Of a DNA stretch of 14,202 nucleotides, positions 12,884 through 14,202 are shown piece after piece; positions within the stretch are counted from its first letter, which is position 1; each line of letters opens with the position of its first letter. Source of the stretch: an uncultured Paraburkholderia sp. (GTDB lineage Bacteria > Pseudomonadota > Gammaproteobacteria > Burkholderiales > Burkholderiaceae); NCBI GenBank assembly GCA_937917025.1, contig CALFSF010000600.1, forward strand, positions 1 through 14,202, read 5' to 3'. The notes below the pieces were generated by a model. That model saw only the letters and a program-made list of their open reading frames with translations. It was not told where the DNA came from and made no database searches. A program made the position numbers and the translations under genes.

Positions 12884-13491
12884 TCGTGCCGGCTCCTGAC
12901 GAGTCGCGACACCATATGGTTCGCCATTCCGCGAAAGCCGCCCTGCACGCCGCGCCACAAACGCGGCAACGCCCACGCGGCCGCCATCAGGAAACCGATC
13001 ATCAGCAGCAGGAACAGGAACGGCACGAAGAGCGCGAGCAGCAGGCCGCCGAACACGAGCCCGTCTTCCGCGGAAGACGTGACCACGTTCGACACCGGTT
13101 CCGGCGAGAGATTGATCAACGCCCGGGTGCCCGCCTTCGCCAGATGCGCGGTGCCGGCGAGCGTGCCGCCGGCGAGCGCCGCGACCGTCAGCAGCGCCGG
13201 ATCGGCGTGACCGAGCGCGCCGACCGCGAGCATCGCGCCAGCGGGAATGCGGATGAACGTGTGAATCGCGTCCCAGAGGGAATCGAACGCGGGAATCTTG
13301 TCGGCGAGGAATTCCGCGACGGTCAGCACCGCGGCGATGCCGATGACCCATGGCGACGACAGCACGGACAGCGTTTCGGGAAGGTGGATGAGGCCAAGCC
13401 GTTCGAAGACGCCAGCCAGCAACACGGTCAGATAGAGGCGCAAGCCGCTGCCCCAGGCGAGGCCCGCTGCAAGCGAAAGTGGTTCAAGCAT
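12880..13491 (-). CDS. DUF4126 family membrane protein
   Basis: 203 residues, hydrophobic, with likely membrane segments near 8-28, 45-63, 84-118 (possibly two) and 144-176. Landmarks are the N-terminal GLAWGSGLRLYLTVLLAG and the central SPEPVSNVVTSSAEDGLVFG, which fit DUF4126 (PF13548). The function of the family is unknown. The ATG at 13491 has a strong AGGAGG 6 nt upstream. An in-frame GTG at 13578 would add 29 residues without a ribosome site and is not chosen. Its stop overlaps the TTG start of the YbbP-like permease gene, so the two proteins are probably made together and may act in the same membrane process. Confidence 0.9.
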   Translation of the reverse strand: MLEPLSLAAGLAWGSGLRLYLTVLLAGVFERLGLIHLPETLSVLSSPWVIGIAAVLTVAEFLADKIPAFDSLWDAIHTFIRIPAGAMLAVGALGHADPALLTVAALAGGTLAGTAHLAKAGTRALINLSPEPVSNVVTSSAEDGLVFGGLLLALFVPFLFLLLMIGFLMAAAWALPRLWRGVQGGFRGMANHMVSRLVRSRHD

Positions 13492-13785
13492 GGCTGCCTC
13501 CTGACGCGCTGCACCTGGCGGGCGGACGCCCACACGCGTCGCGTGGACGACGTGCATGGCGAACGCGCTGGCCGGCACGGTAACGGATCTCGCTGCGCCA
13601 GAGCGGTCGATCTGACCCGAAGCGACGCCAGACCAGCCGCGCGAGGCTATTTGTGACTGGATCTGGTTTCATTATAGCCACGTTGATTCGCAGCCCGCTG
13701 AATGATGTCCGCGAAGGACGCCTGGCGTTGCGCGACATCCACGGCCCGGACAGCCCGCGCCCGTGACCGGTGCCGCTCAGTGCGC
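13492..13785. other. Intergenic region between gdx and the DUF4126 gene
   Basis: 294 bases without a supportable gene. It holds a probable minus-strand promoter at 13671-13676, a tight GGGCG-GA-CGCCC inverted repeat (13520-13531) in the resulting leader, and two copies of GCTCAGTG one base apart just after the gdx stop. I see no clear Rho-independent terminator for gdx. Confidence 0.5.
13671..13676 (-). promoter_or_regulatory. Probable -10 box for the DUF4126-permease operon
   Basis: The minus strand reads TATAAT exactly, in an AT-rich patch within GC-rich DNA. No good -35 box is at 16-18 bp (TTCAGC is at 20 bp). Start of transcription would be near 13664, leaving a leader of about 170 nt before the ATG at 13491. 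Confidence 0.5.
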
Positions 13786-14106
13786 TCAGTGGCCCGAGGT
13801 CAACTTCAGCCCGATCAAGCCGACGACGATCAGCGCCGCGCTCGCCACCCGCGCCGCCGTCAGCGCCTCGCCCAGCATCACGATGCCGAAGATGAACGCG
13901 CCGACCGCGCCGATGCCCGTCCAGACGGCGTAAGCGGTGCCGAGCGGCAACTGGCGCATGGCCATCGCGAGCAGGACGAAGCTGCCGAGCGCCGTCACGA
14001 CTGTGAACGCCGACGGCCAGAAACGCGAGAAACCTTCGGAGGATTTGAGACCGGCGGCCCATGCGACTTCGAGCAAACCGGCGATAAAAAGAAGAATCCA
14101 GGACAC
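13786..14106 (-). CDS. gdx (sugE): Guanidinium exporter of the small multidrug resistance family
   Basis: 106 residues with four membrane helices (about 2-20, 29-50, 57-77, 84-102). It follows E. coli SugE/Gdx nearly throughout: MSWILLFIAGLLEVAWAAGLK with the essential E13, the WAxGLK motif, GTAYAVWTGIGAVGAFI around W62, and the ending LIVVGLIGLKL. Gdx proteins are dual-topology dimers that exchange guanidinium ions for protons. The start is GTG at 14106, with GGAGG 6 nt upstream. Directly 5' lies a guanidine-II-like riboswitch, which independently supports the guanidinium assignment over a general multidrug role. The downstream DUF4126 gene is 294 nt away with its own promoter-like sequence, so gdx is probably monocistronic. 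Confidence 0.95.
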   Translation of the reverse strand: MSWILLFIAGLLEVAWAAGLKSSEGFSRFWPSAFTVVTALGSFVLLAMAMRQLPLGTAYAVWTGIGAVGAFIFGIVMLGEALTAARVASAALIVVGLIGLKLTSGH

Positions 14107-14117
14107 GGGGGACCTCC
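14107..14117 (-). promoter_or_regulatory. Ribosome binding site of gdx, able to pair with the riboswitch hairpin
   Basis: The minus strand reads GGAGG (14117-14113), running into GTCCCC (14112-14107) before the GTG start. GTCCCC is the exact complement of GGGGAC (14140-14135), the 5' arm of the riboswitch hairpin. The two structures exclude each other, so the hairpin state would free the ribosome site and the alternative would occlude it. Confidence 0.55.
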
Positions 14118-14128
14118 ATGGATGAGAT

Positions 14129-14172
14129 GGGGTCGTCCCCGCTATACGGCGGATTCAACCGGTCGTCGCAAC
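14129..14172 (-). promoter_or_regulatory. Guanidine-II (mini-ykkC) riboswitch candidate in the gdx leader
   Basis: The guanidine-II class consists of two small hairpins, each capped by an ACGR loop, in front of gdx/sugE genes in proteobacteria. Here the downstream hairpin is textbook: GGGG-ACGA-CCCC (14140-14129). A second ACGA, flanked by a G-C pair (CGACGACCGG, 14168-14159), is 26 nt upstream. Its stem is poor, needing a bulged C and G-U pairs. A 6-bp inverted repeat TTCAAC/GTTGAA (14186-14181 with 14159-14154) surrounds it. Two ACGA elements, the right spacing and the right gene downstream make the call likely. The weak first stem is the main doubt. Confidence 0.72.
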
Positions 14173-14189
14173 ACTGGATTGTTGAACAG

Positions 14190-14195
14190 ATTTTA
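14190..14195 (-). promoter_or_regulatory. Candidate -10 box of gdx
   Basis: TAAAAT on the minus strand matches TATAAT at five of six positions and would start transcription near 14183, just upstream of the riboswitch. The -35 box would fall beyond the right edge and cannot be judged. Confidence 0.4.
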
Positions 14196-14202
14196 GGTAC
14201 TC

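Noticed and set aside
12884..13351. Upstream extension of the permease frame through the DUF4126 gene
   Set aside because: It overlaps a real membrane-protein gene in another frame and has no permease-like sequence. The TTG at 12883 with AGGAG is preferred.

Overview
The window is GC-rich chromosomal DNA with dense, short-spaced genes. The proteins look like those of Burkholderiaceae (Paraburkholderia, Caballeronia or Burkholderia). This assignment rests on remembered protein resemblance and base composition, not on a search. I see no insertion sequence, phage gene, CRISPR array, tRNA or rRNA. It reads as ordinary chromosome holding several small metabolic and regulatory units.

Layout. (1) 1-3722, minus strand: a ribose-type sugar ABC transporter operon. 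A LacI-family repressor gene (2584-3648) is followed by a periplasmic binding protein (1504-2460) and a double-ABC ATPase (1-1392, cut by the left edge; the permease is presumably beyond it). LacI-type operator palindromes sit in both the repressor promoter and the transporter promoter, so a self-limiting, substrate-induced unit is likely. (2) 3873-6619, plus strand: a three-gene unit of a PlcP-type metallophosphoesterase, a GT4 glycosyltransferase and a DgkA-type diacylglycerol kinase, preceded by a Pho-box-like sequence. Read together, these genes would cleave phospholipid to diacylglycerol, glycosylate it to a phosphorus-free glycolipid, and phosphorylate surplus diacylglycerol back to phosphatidate. 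This is the phosphate-starvation membrane remodelling scheme known from alphaproteobacteria, here with a kinase arm. (3) 6688-8100, plus strand: a TetR-family regulator and a LOG-family phosphoribohydrolase, 2 nt apart. (4) 8144-8890, plus strand: an SDR oxidoreductase, convergent with the next block.

(5) 8951-14202, minus strand. From its 5' end this holds a Gdx/SugE guanidinium exporter under a guanidine-II-like riboswitch (right edge). Next come a DUF4126 membrane protein and a YbbP-like FtsX-fold permease translationally coupled by a TTGA overlap, then a group II truncated hemoglobin, then an AlaX-type Ala-tRNA editing protein.

The most rewarding parts are the lipid-remodelling operon with its Pho-box candidate, the riboswitch in front of gdx with a visible alternative pairing over the ribosome binding site, and the paired LacI operators. 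All enzymes that can be read in full keep their key residues; no frameshifted or broken gene was found. Long open frames antisense to real genes are common here because of the high GC content, and were rejected.
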